Of a DNA stretch of 64,000 nucleotides, positions 27,714-35,434 are shown piece by piece. This DNA is from Amycolatopsis anabasis (lineage in GTDB: Bacteria > Actinomycetota > Actinomycetes > Mycobacteriales > Pseudonocardiaceae). The stretch spans positions 186,001 to 250,000 of the forward strand of contig NZ_VTHK01000004.1 in assembly GCF_009765355.1 (NCBI RefSeq), read 5' to 3'. A model generated the notes under the pieces. The model saw only the letters and a program-made list of their open reading frames with translations. It did not search any database and was not told where the DNA came from. Both the position numbers and the translations under genes were made by a program. The first letter of the stretch is position 1. The number at the start of each line of letters is the position of its first letter.

Positions 27714-28778
27714 TCAGCTCCTGAGAACGGCTACGCCCTCGCGGGCGACGCGACGGATTTCGTCGAGATCACGGGTGCCGAGCAGGTCCAGATTCCGGCC
27801 TGCGGCGAGGAGATCCTGGCCGAGCGCGGCGCCGATCAGGGTCAGGATCGCCGAGCCGACCGGGGTTTCCACCCCGGCCGCCCGGGCCAGCGCGACGGTG
27901 AGCACCAGGCCGCATCCGATGTCCTCGCGCACGTACCGGTGTTCCAGGTCGACCGATTCGCGCCACAGCCCGGAGGCGAGCAGCTTCGCCTTGGCGTCGG
28001 GCGGGTACATCGAGGTGTCCTCGCCGAGGTGGTAGTCGCGCAGCGGCCAGTGCGGCGCGGCGAACCCGAGCGCCTCGCGCAGCGCGATCCGTTCCTCGTC
28101 GAGCGCACGGGTGGTCGCCAGCACCGCGGGCGAGGTGCCGTCGGCGTGGATGTCGAACCGGTCGCCGAAGGTCTCGATGGCGCCGAGGTTGTGCGCGATC
28201 AGCGGCGGGTGGATCACCGGACCCCAGTTGGCCAGGGCCGCGTCCAGCCCGTCGGCGACCCGGACCGCCGCGGGGTACGCGGTGGCGAACCGGTCGTGCG
28301 CCGCGTCGGCGAGCGGGCCGGTGCCCGGGATCGAACCGACCGGCAGGCGCCCCGAGGTCACCGGCAGGCCGACCTCGCCGGGGGCGGTGACCCGGGCCAG
28401 GTAAGGCAGCGTGCCGGTTTCCAGGAAGGCCACGTCGGGCCGCAGCCGCGCGCCGAACCAGGTGCCGAAGGTGCCCGGGGTGAACGCGACGGCCTGCCCC
28501 GGCGCCAGCACCGGGGCCAGGGCGGCGAGCAGTTCGGGCTGGGCGGGTGCGGGAACCGGCGCGAGGACCAGGTCGCTGCCCGCGACCGCGGCGGCCAGGT
28601 CGTGGGTGGTGCGGGCCACCGCGATCTCCCCGGATTCCCGGTCGGTGCGGTACTTCAGCCGCCCGCCCCCGGGAAACGGCGCGCTCCGGCGCCACCACCG
28701 GACCTCGTGCCCGCGCAGGGTCAGATCGACGGCGGCGGCGTGCGCGCCGTTGCCCCCGCCCAGAACCGTCACGATCAT
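27714..28778 (-). CDS. NAD/NADP octopine/nopaline dehydrogenase-family protein
   Basis: A 354-residue two-domain oxidoreductase. The N-terminal Rossmann motif is VTVLGGGNGAHAAA, and the C-terminal opine-dehydrogenase domain has VIHPPLIAHNLGAIE (including the histidine expected near the active site) and a tyrosine- and aspartate-rich DEERIALREALG segment. Opine dehydrogenases reductively condense an amino acid and an oxo acid, for example in metallophore synthesis. No nicotianamine-like synthase is adjacent, so the substrate is unknown. It lies 42 bp after cutC and 2 bp before the LLM gene, in one operon. Confidence 0.82.
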   Translation of the reverse strand: MIVTVLGGGNGAHAAAVDLTLRGHEVRWWRRSAPFPGGGRLKYRTDRESGEIAVARTTHDLAAAVAGSDLVLAPVPAPAQPELLAALAPVLAPGQAVAFTPGTFGTWFGARLRPDVAFLETGTLPYLARVTAPGEVGLPVTSGRLPVGSIPGTGPLADAAHDRFATAYPAAVRVADGLDAALANWGPVIHPPLIAHNLGAIETFGDRFDIHADGTSPAVLATTRALDEERIALREALGFAAPHWPLRDYHLGEDTSMYPPDAKAKLLASGLWRESVDLEHRYVREDIGCGLVLTVALARAAGVETPVGSAILTLIGAALGQDLLAAGRNLDLLGTRDLDEIRRVAREGVAVLRS

Positions 28779-28820
28779 CCGCGCCCCCGGGGCTCGTCGC
28801 TGAAGATCATCGACGACACC

Positions 28821-29492
28821 CTACTGGTGCACCAGATCCGCCCATTCCCGCACCGATTCCACGTCCACCGGTTCGGCCCAGCCGCGCGGCCGCGCGGCGC
28901 TGCCGATGTGGAACGCATCGGCCCCGGCCGCGCGCAACGGGGGCACCTGCCCGGCGCGCAGGCCGCCGCCGACCAGCAGGCGCGGCCCACCCGCGCGTCC
29001 GGCGAGTTCGCGCAGCACCGGCAATCCCGCCGCCACGCCGTCCGGATGTCCGGCGGACAGCACGGTGTCGCAGCCGAGCGCGGCGAGTTCCCGGTGCGCC
29101 GCAAGGACATCGCGGGCGTGGTCGACCGCGCGGTGGAACGTCCACGGGCCGGGGATCTCCGCGGCCAGGGCGGCGCAGGTTCCGGTGTCGACGGCGCCGT
29201 TTCCGGTCAGGTACCCGAACACGAACTCGGTCGCGCCCGCCTCGACGAGTTCGGCTGCCTTGCGGCGCAAGGAATCAAGGCTGCCCCGAGCAAAGGAACC
29301 GTTGTCGCGCAGCATGACCCGGACCGGCAGGTCGGTCGCCGCGAGCACCTCGCGCACCACGCGCGGCTCCGGCGAGAGCCCGTCGACGGCCATGTCCGAG
29401 ACCAGTTCGAGCCGGTCCGCGCCGCCCTTCTGAGCGTTCTCGGCATCCCGCGCGTCCAACGCGATCACCTCAAGCAACCCCGGGTTACTCAC
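28821..29492 (-). CDS. cutC: CutC-family protein
   Basis: A 223-residue TIM-barrel protein of the CutC family: LEVIALDARDAENAQKGGA at the N-terminus, ADRLELVSDMAVDGLSPE, FHRAVDHARD and LSAGHPDG. CutC was named for copper homeostasis, but the biochemical role is uncertain. The protein is slightly shorter than the E. coli one. GTG 29492 overlaps the sensor-kinase stop by 8 bp, so it is translationally coupled to a NIT-domain sensor. Confidence 0.85.
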   Translation of the reverse strand: MSNPGLLEVIALDARDAENAQKGGADRLELVSDMAVDGLSPEPRVVREVLAATDLPVRVMLRDNGSFARGSLDSLRRKAAELVEAGATEFVFGYLTGNGAVDTGTCAALAAEIPGPWTFHRAVDHARDVLAAHRELAALGCDTVLSAGHPDGVAAGLPVLRELAGRAGGPRLLVGGGLRAGQVPPLRAAGADAFHIGSAARPRGWAEPVDVESVREWADLVHQ

Positions 29493-32076
29493 TCGACCTC
29501 TCCCTCGATTCGGCCCGCGCGTGGCGGCCTCGTTCGACCCCGTACTGCAACTGCGCCATCCGCACCCGCACCGCCTCCGGCTCCCGGCTCAGCACCGGCT
29601 TGTCCGCCAGGGAATCCGCCGGCTGCACCGGAATCTCCGGCACGGTCGGCGCGTCCGGATCACCGAGATCCGGGTCCTGGGCGGCGGCGTGGTCCCCATT
29701 CTCGCCGAGGGCCCCGGCGAGATCGGCGGCGGCGGGCCAGGGCGGAACACCGGGCCGCTGCCAGCCCTCGGTGGCGGCCCGGCTCGCGTCGGCCCGCGGC
29801 AACGGGCCCGAGTCGTCGTCGAGCCGGTCCCGGCTGCTCGCGAACCACTGCGAAAGCACTTCCTGGTAGGCGGGCATCCGCTCGGTCGGCGCGTCCAGAT
29901 CGAGCGGGTGCGGATCGTTCTCCTCGGTCGGCCACTCCGGGGCGGGCTCGTCGGCGACCGGCGCGCGCCGGGGCGGCTCCTCGCTGAGCAGCGGCAGCGA
30001 CGGCAGTTCCTCGGGCATGGGCAGTTCGACGACCGGTTCCGGCGGCGGCTCCGGGGCCGGGACCACCTCGACCGGGATCACCTGCTCCGGCTGGACCGGT
30101 GAGACGTCGACCAGATCGGCCGGCACCAGCACGGTCGCCACCAGCCCGCCGCCCTCGGCGCCGCCGAGCCAGACGTCGATGTGGTGCCGCCGGGAAAGCT
30201 GGGAAACGACGTACAACCCCATCCGGCGGGACACCTCGACGTCCACTTCGGGCGGTTCGGCGAGCCGGGCGTTCGCGCGTTCGATCTCGGCCTGCGGCAT
30301 CCCGGCGCCCCGGTCGGTGATGGACACCTCCCAGCCGCCGTCCCGCGTCACCGTGCCGCCGACGGTCACCATGGTGTCGTCGGGCGAGTACAGCGTGGCG
30401 TTCTCCAGCAGCTCGGAGATCACGTGCACCAGGTCGCTGGCGGCGTCCCCGCGCACCGCGAGCGCCGGCGTCGCGGTCAGCTCGATCCGCTGGTAGTGCT
30501 CGACCTCGGACAGCGCGGCGCCGAGGATCTCGTCCGCGGCGACCGAACCGGGCACCCGGTTGCCGAGATCGTGTCCGGAGAGCACCAGCAGGTTCTCGCT
30601 GTTGCGCCGCATCCGGGTCGCCAGGTGGTCCAGTTCGAACAGCCCGCCGAGGGTTTCCGAGTCCTGCTCGTCGGCTTCCATCCGGTCCAGCACGGAAAGC
30701 TGCCGCTCCACCAGATCCTGGCTGCGCCGGGACAGGTTCACGAACATCGCGTTGACGTTTTCCCGCAGCAGCGCCTGATCCCCGGCCAGCCGCACCGCTT
30801 CGCCGTAGACCGCGTCGAACGCGCGCGCGACCTGACCGAGTTCCTCGCGGCTGAACACCGGAACCGGGGCGACCCAGCGCCGCACGCCTTCCGGCCGCGG
30901 TTCGGGATCGGCGAGGATGCCTTCCACCGCGGCGGGCAGCCGGTGCTCGGCGACGTCCAGCGCGCTCGCCCGCAGGATCCGCAGCGGGCGCAGCAGGGAC
31001 CGGGCGATGATCACGGTGAGGATCCCGCCGATCAGCAGCACGCCGAAGACGGCCCCGGCGTCCACGATCGCCGAGGTCCGGGCCTGCGCGGCCAGGGCGT
31101 CGGTGCGCTGCTGCGTCTGCACCTGCATCGCTTCCTGCACCTTGCGCGCGAGGTTCACCGTGTACGTGGCCGCGGTGTCCCATTTGGCCGGATCGAGCCC
31201 GGCCAGCGGCTGGTCGTTCTCCGCCCGGGTGAGCGCGGATTCGACGAGATCGTTGCCCTGGTCGACGATCAGCCCGATCACCGTGTCGTCGTACATCCGC
31301 TGCTGCTGCGGGCTCGCGAACTTCCGGAAGTCGTTGCGCGCCGCGGCGAGTTCGGCCTCGGCGCCGAGCAGCGCGCGCAGCCGGGCGCCGGAAAGGCTGC
31401 CCTGTTCCAGCGCGTCGGCCAGCACCGCGCGCTTGATCGACATCTGGTCCTTGACCCGGGCCAGCGCGTTGTCCGCCAGCTTCAGCCGGGCCAGATCGGG
31501 GTCGGTGACGTCGGTGACGGCCTGATCGCTCATGTCGAGCAGGCCGGAGATCAGCTCGCTGTACGACCGCAGCACGGCGTCCGCGGGAAACGCCGAATGC
31601 TCGCCCGCGAACCGCAGGCCGGTCAGCACCCCGAACTGCGCCTGGGTTTTGCGCAAACCGGCGGCACCCGATTCGGACAGCCGCGGCGCGTTGCTGTCGA
31701 GTTCGCGGCCGAGCGTGGCGATCGAGGCGTCGACGCGGTCCCGCTGGCGGCGCAGTTCGACCGGATCGGCCTTCCGCCCGCCGGACACGAACCGCACGGT
31801 GAGATCTCGCTCACGCTGCACCTGGTGCACCACATCGGCCACCGCGTCGTCAACCCTGCCGTGTGCGGCCAATTGGGCGAGTTGCGTAGCGTGATCGAGG
31901 TCCTGCCGCACCCGGAAGCCGATGAGCGCGAGGACGGTCAGCGTCGGGATGAGCACCACGACGAGTAACTTCGTGCGCAACCGCCAGTTACGCAGCCGCC
32001 ACCGGCCACCCGCCGCCTTGACCGCCTGCGAATCCGTCGCGTCGCCTTGACGGGGACGACTTTGCCGACGGGTCAC
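29485..32076 (-). CDS. Second NIT-domain sensor kinase (orphan CvnA-like)
   Basis: An 863-residue membrane sensor built like the one at 18224: TM1 about 36-54, extracellular helical NIT region to about 335, TM2 about 339-358, [17 protein letters not shown] with candidate phospho-His484, N-box ELLENAT (555-561), G-box DRGAGM (588-593), then a proline-rich tail with YQEVLSQWF (737-745), EGWQ (770-773) and RMAQLQYGVERGRHA (839-853). Unlike the first sensor it is not followed by roadblock, DUF742 or GTPase genes but by cutC and three redox enzymes. It is divergent from an orphan SsuA-type lipoprotein gene. GTG 32076 has GAAGGAAG upstream. Confidence 0.9.
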   Translation of the reverse strand: MTRRQSRPRQGDATDSQAVKAAGGRWRLRNWRLRTKLLVVVLIPTLTVLALIGFRVRQDLDHATQLAQLAAHGRVDDAVADVVHQVQRERDLTVRFVSGGRKADPVELRRQRDRVDASIATLGRELDSNAPRLSESGAAGLRKTQAQFGVLTGLRFAGEHSAFPADAVLRSYSELISGLLDMSDQAVTDVTDPDLARLKLADNALARVKDQMSIKRAVLADALEQGSLSGARLRALLGAEAELAAARNDFRKFASPQQQRMYDDTVIGLIVDQGNDLVESALTRAENDQPLAGLDPAKWDTAATYTVNLARKVQEAMQVQTQQRTDALAAQARTSAIVDAGAVFGVLLIGGILTVIIARSLLRPLRILRASALDVAEHRLPAAVEGILADPEPRPEGVRRWVAPVPVFSREELGQVARAFDAVYGEAVRLAGDQALLRENVNAMFVNLSRRSQDLVERQLSVLDRMEADEQDSETLGGLFELDHLATRMRRNSENLLVLSGHDLGNRVPGSVAADEILGAALSEVEHYQRIELTATPALAVRGDAASDLVHVISELLENATLYSPDDTMVTVGGTVTRDGGWEVSITDRGAGMPQAEIERANARLAEPPEVDVEVSRRMGLYVVSQLSRRHHIDVWLGGAEGGGLVATVLVPADLVDVSPVQPEQVIPVEVVPAPEPPPEPVVELPMPEELPSLPLLSEEPPRRAPVADEPAPEWPTEENDPHPLDLDAPTERMPAYQEVLSQWFASSRDRLDDDSGPLPRADASRAATEGWQRPGVPPWPAAADLAGALGENGDHAAAQDPDLGDPDAPTVPEIPVQPADSLADKPVLSREPEAVRVRMAQLQYGVERGRHARAESRERSSE

Positions 32077-32132
32077 CAGGCTTCCTTCGCTAACCGGACT
32101 GCTGTGTGCTCCGGGGCGTCGCCCCGGTAAAC

Positions 32133-32146
32133 CTACTGGAGAGTAG
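32133..32146. promoter_or_regulatory. CTACT-N4-AGTAG inverted repeat, copy 2
   Basis: CTACTGGAGAGTAG lies in the 189-bp region between the second NIT sensor (start 32076) and the orphan binding-protein gene (start 32266); a further AGTAG half-site follows at 32151-32155. Its arms match the sites at 21660 and 39639. Confidence 0.5.
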
Positions 32147-32265
32147 CGAAAGTAGGCATCGTCCGGGAGCCGTCCTGTTCCGGTACGGCCTCCTGGCGAT
32201 GGTATTGCCCGTAGACCTTAAGCTCCAGCACGAAACCCGAGATTCTCCAGTCGACAGGGGCGGCC

Positions 32266-33249
32266 ATGCGGACCAGCGCGCGCAGGGTCGCGGTGGTCGT
32301 GGCCATCGCGCTGTACGCGCTTTCCGGCTGCGGTCTGTTCACCGGCGACCGGCCAACCGCCCCCATCACCCCCGAGCGCGACACTCTACGCGTTGGCGTC
32401 GGCAGCCCGATAGACACCGCCCCGCTGCGGATGGCCGTCGCCGACGGCGCGTTCGCCCGGGCCGGGCTGCGGGTCGAACTCGTCGAGCAGGAAAGCCAGG
32501 AGAACGGGCTCGCGCGCCTGGCCGCGGGCAACCTCGACGTCGCGTTCGCCACCGATGTCGCACTGTTCAAGGCGGCCGCGGCCGGGACCGCGCTGCAGTT
32601 GCAGGGCGAGGCTTACACGTCTTCCGGATTCACCATGGCACTGGTGACGCTGCCCGGTTCCAAATACCAGGAACCGGGGAAGCCCAACGGAAAGAAGAAC
32701 CCGACGATCGCGGTGGACACGCTCAACGATCTCGGCACACTGACCGCGAAATCGATGCTCGGCACCGCGGGCGTGGACGTCGGGAAGATCAAGTTCATCC
32801 AGCGCCCGTTCGAGGCGATGCCGGATACCCTGCGCGACAACGAAGCCGACGCAGCGTGGATGGTGGAACCGTTCATCACCAAGGCGGCCAAGGAACTCGG
32901 CGCGCGGATCCTGGCCGACAGCGCCCGCGGCGCGACCCTGGACTTCCCGGTGTCCGGTTACGCGTCGAGCGGGTTGTTCGCGCAGTCCAATCCGCGCACG
33001 CTCGCGCTCTTCCGGCAGGTGCTCGGCGAGGCGCAGCAGCGCGCCGACGATCAGGCCCTGGTCCGGCAGGCGCTGCCGAAGTTCTCCGGGATCGACCCCA
33101 CCACCGCGTCCCTGGTGGCACTGGGTTCCTATCCCACGTCCCTGAACGGCGTGCGGCTGCAACGGGTCGCGGATCTGATGCACAGCACGGGATTGCTCGC
33201 CGCGCGGCTGGACGTGCAGTCGCTGCTGCCGCAACCGGGACAGCCCTAG
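32266..33249 (+). CDS. Orphan SsuA/NMT1-type solute-binding lipoprotein
   Basis: A 327-residue lipoprotein homologous to the one at 21852. Signal peptide with lipobox LSGC; mature motifs VGVGSPIDTAPLRMAVADGA, FATDVALFKA and WMVEPFITKAAKELGA. No permease or ATPase gene adjoins it, so it may share the importer at 22.9-25.4 kb or serve as an external receptor for the divergent NIT-domain sensor. The latter is inference from the repeated architecture. Its TAG stop shares a CTAG palindrome (33246-33249) with the stop of the convergent TetR gene. Confidence 0.88.
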   Translation: MRTSARRVAVVVAIALYALSGCGLFTGDRPTAPITPERDTLRVGVGSPIDTAPLRMAVADGAFARAGLRVELVEQESQENGLARLAAGNLDVAFATDVALFKAAAAGTALQLQGEAYTSSGFTMALVTLPGSKYQEPGKPNGKKNPTIAVDTLNDLGTLTAKSMLGTAGVDVGKIKFIQRPFEAMPDTLRDNEADAAWMVEPFITKAAKELGARILADSARGATLDFPVSGYASSGLFAQSNPRTLALFRQVLGEAQQRADDQALVRQALPKFSGIDPTTASLVALGSYPTSLNGVRLQRVADLMHSTGLLAARLDVQSLLPQPGQP

Positions 33250-33881
33250 CGCCCCAGGGAACGCAGCCCGTTCTTCAGCAGCCCGAAGGCGTGCTCGGCG
33301 TCGAGCACCGCACCCGGGTAGCGCTGGTCAGCGGTTTCCCCACGCGCCAGCCGATCGCCGTTGTCCAGCATCAGGCTCCAGAGCACCGCCACGATCTGGG
33401 CCGCCGCGAGCCGGGCAGTGAGTTCCGGGGTGCCCGCGGTTTCGCGGAGCGCCTCGGCCAATGCTCGCTGGGCACCGTCGGTGAACCGCGACATGCGGGC
33501 CACCAGTGCGGGGGTTTCCCGGACCAGCCGGTAGAGCGCGATGGTCTGGGGAGCGTCGTTGAGCCCGGTGAAGTGGTCGCGCCGCCGCAGGCTGTCCAGG
33601 AAGTGGGCGCGCAGCGCGGCCAGTGGCGTGAGGCGGGCCGGGCGGTCGCGCACGACGCGGGCGGTTTCCGTTTCGTGGTCGGCGAACCGGTGCACCACGA
33701 GGTCTTCCTTGGCCGGGAAGTACGCGAACAGCGTGCGTTTGGACACCTCCGCCTCGGCCGCCACCTGGGCCACCGAGACCGCGTCGAAGCCGTGTTCGAG
33801 GAACAGTTCGATCGCGGCGTTGGAGATCGCCGCATGGGTGCGCTGCTTCTTGCGTTCGCGCAGGCCGGTCTCGTCGGTCAT
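33246..33881 (-). CDS. TetR-family transcriptional regulator
   Basis: A 211-residue repressor. The N-terminal DNA-binding domain (about residues 12-58) reads AISNAAIELFLEHGFDAVSV and VAAEAEVSKRTLFAYFPAKE; the rest is a ligand-binding helical domain. It is divergent from an FAD monooxygenase gene with 90 bp between, containing a perfect inverted repeat (33927-33942) over the promoter. The usual logic is that a substrate of the monooxygenase releases the repressor. Its stop overlaps the convergent lipoprotein gene. Confidence 0.9.
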   Translation of the reverse strand: MTDETGLRERKKQRTHAAISNAAIELFLEHGFDAVSVAQVAAEAEVSKRTLFAYFPAKEDLVVHRFADHETETARVVRDRPARLTPLAALRAHFLDSLRRRDHFTGLNDAPQTIALYRLVRETPALVARMSRFTDGAQRALAEALRETAGTPELTARLAAAQIVAVLWSLMLDNGDRLARGETADQRYPGAVLDAEHAFGLLKNGLRSLGR

Positions 33882-33901
33882 GGGATCACTTTACCAGAAT
33901 T

Positions 33902-33942
33902 TTGCACTTGGACTTTTTCTGCACTTGGTATACTTTTATACC
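33902..33942 (+). promoter_or_regulatory. Promoter and TetR operator for the FAD monooxygenase gene
   Basis: An unusually AT-rich stretch. GGTATA-CTTT-TATACC (33927-33942) is a perfect inverted repeat and embeds a -10 hexamer TATACT (33929-33934); TTGGAC (33908-33913) is a possible -35 with 15-bp spacing. TGCACTTGG occurs twice (33903-33911 and 33920-33928). Repressor binding here would block the monooxygenase promoter. Confidence 0.7.
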
Positions 33943-33971
33943 AGGACGAGTTGATGAGTCGAGGAGGAGAC

Positions 33972-35426
33972 GTGCGGGAGATCGAGACCGAGGTGGCCGT
34001 CGCGGGGGCCGGGCCGACCGGGCTGATGTGCGCGTACGAACTGGCGCTGGCCGGGGTGGAAACGGTGGTGCTGGAGAAGCTGACCGAGCGGATCGAGCAG
34101 ACCAAGGGCGGCACGCTGCAGCCACGCACCGCGGAGCTGCTGGAACTCCGCGGCCTGCTGGAACCGTTGCAGCGCAAGGCTTTGCCCCGGGAACCGGTGG
34201 GCGGGCACTTCGCGATGCTGCCGGTGCCGCTGGACTGCACACCCTGGCGCACCAGGTTCCCCCACCCGATCAGTATTCCACAGTGGACAGTCGAGGAGTT
34301 CCTCGAGGAGCGGGCGATCGCGCGGGGCGCGCGGGTGCTGCGCGGCGCCGGGGTCACCGCGGTCGAGCAGGACGGCGACGGGGTCACGGTGACCGCGGGC
34401 GACCTCCGGGTGCGGGCCCGTTACCTGGTCGCCGCGGACGGCGGGCACAGCGCGGTGCGCAAACTGCTCGGGGCGGGCTTCCCCGGCCGCCCGGGAACCT
34501 ACGTGGCGGTCCTGGCCGACGTCCTGCTGTCTCGCACTTCGGACCTGGTGCCGGAACGGATGGCGCATATCAGCGAACTGACCCGCTGGGAGGGCGACTA
34601 CTGGGCCATGATGGTGCCGGTCGGCGGGGAGAAGTACCGGTTCACCTTCGGCCGGGCGGACCAGCCGGAGGTCGAGAAGAGCGCCCCGGTCACCGAGGAG
34701 GAGATCACCGCCGCGCTGCACGCCGTGTACGGGGAGGAGACCGAGCTGCGCGCGGTGGTCAACGCGGGCCGGTTCAGCGACGCGACCCGGCAGGTGGAGC
34801 GCTACCGCCACGGCCGCGTGCTGTTCGCCGGCGACGCCGCGCACATCCACCCGCCGCTCGGCGGGCAGGGCCTGAACCTCGGCGTGCAGGACGCGTTCAA
34901 CCTGGGCTGGAAGCTCGCCGCGACGGTACAGGGGCACGCACCGGACGGTCTGCTGGACAGCTACCACGACGAACGCCACCCGGTCGCCGCGAGCGTGCTG
35001 CACCACACGGCGGCGCAGCGCGTGCTGGCCGATCCGCGGCCGGACGAGGACGTGCGCGCGCTGCGCGAGATCTTCACCGACCTGCTCCGGCTGCCCGAGG
35101 TCAACCGCCACCTCGCGGGGCTGATGTCCGGGCTGGCGCTGCGCTACGACCTGCCGGGCGCGCATCCGCTCGTCGGCGCCCGGGTGCCCGACGCCGAACT
35201 GGTCACCGGCTCCGGTCCCGCCCGGCTGTCCGAGCTGTTCCGGTCCGGCCGGTCCGTCCTGCTCGACCTGGGCGGCGCCATCCCGTCCGGCCTCGAACTC
35301 CCCGCCCGGGTCGACCACGTCCGCGCCGAACCCACCGGCGACCTGGGGGCCACCGCCATCCTGTTCCGGCCGGACGGCTGCCCCGTCTGGGCCACCGACG
35401 CCGTGGCCGCCACCGTCAACGTATAA
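33972..35426 (+). CDS. FAD-dependent aromatic-ring hydroxylase (rifampicin-monooxygenase-like)
   Basis: A 484-residue class A flavoprotein monooxygenase. FAD-binding GAGPTGLMCAYELALAG is at the N-terminus, the NADPH/FAD DG motif is VAADGGHSAVRKLLGAGFPG, and the GD motif is FAGDAAHIHPPLGGQGLNLG; a thioredoxin-like C-terminal domain follows. Family members hydroxylate polyketides or inactivate antibiotics such as rifampicin and tetracycline. TetR control supports an inducible detoxification role; the substrate is not known. I choose GTG 33972 because AGGAGGAG immediately precedes it; ATG 33954 is possible. Confidence 0.85.
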   Translation: MREIETEVAVAGAGPTGLMCAYELALAGVETVVLEKLTERIEQTKGGTLQPRTAELLELRGLLEPLQRKALPREPVGGHFAMLPVPLDCTPWRTRFPHPISIPQWTVEEFLEERAIARGARVLRGAGVTAVEQDGDGVTVTAGDLRVRARYLVAADGGHSAVRKLLGAGFPGRPGTYVAVLADVLLSRTSDLVPERMAHISELTRWEGDYWAMMVPVGGEKYRFTFGRADQPEVEKSAPVTEEEITAALHAVYGEETELRAVVNAGRFSDATRQVERYRHGRVLFAGDAAHIHPPLGGQGLNLGVQDAFNLGWKLAATVQGHAPDGLLDSYHDERHPVAASVLHHTAAQRVLADPRPDEDVRALREIFTDLLRLPEVNRHLAGLMSGLALRYDLPGAHPLVGARVPDAELVTGSGPARLSELFRSGRSVLLDLGGAIPSGLELPARVDHVRAEPTGDLGATAILFRPDGCPVWATDAVAATVNV

Positions 35427-35434
35427 AGGAACGC

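Noticed and set aside
29521..31968. Long plus-strand open frames opposite the second sensor kinase
   Set aside because: They mirror the codon periodicity of the kinase on the other strand, give arginine/glycine/histidine-rich low-complexity proteins, and have no ribosome-binding sites or domains.
15042..35426. Prophage or integrative element for the 20-kb block
   Set aside because: No integrase, tRNA target, att repeats, transposase or phage structural genes seen; GC content is in line with the rest.
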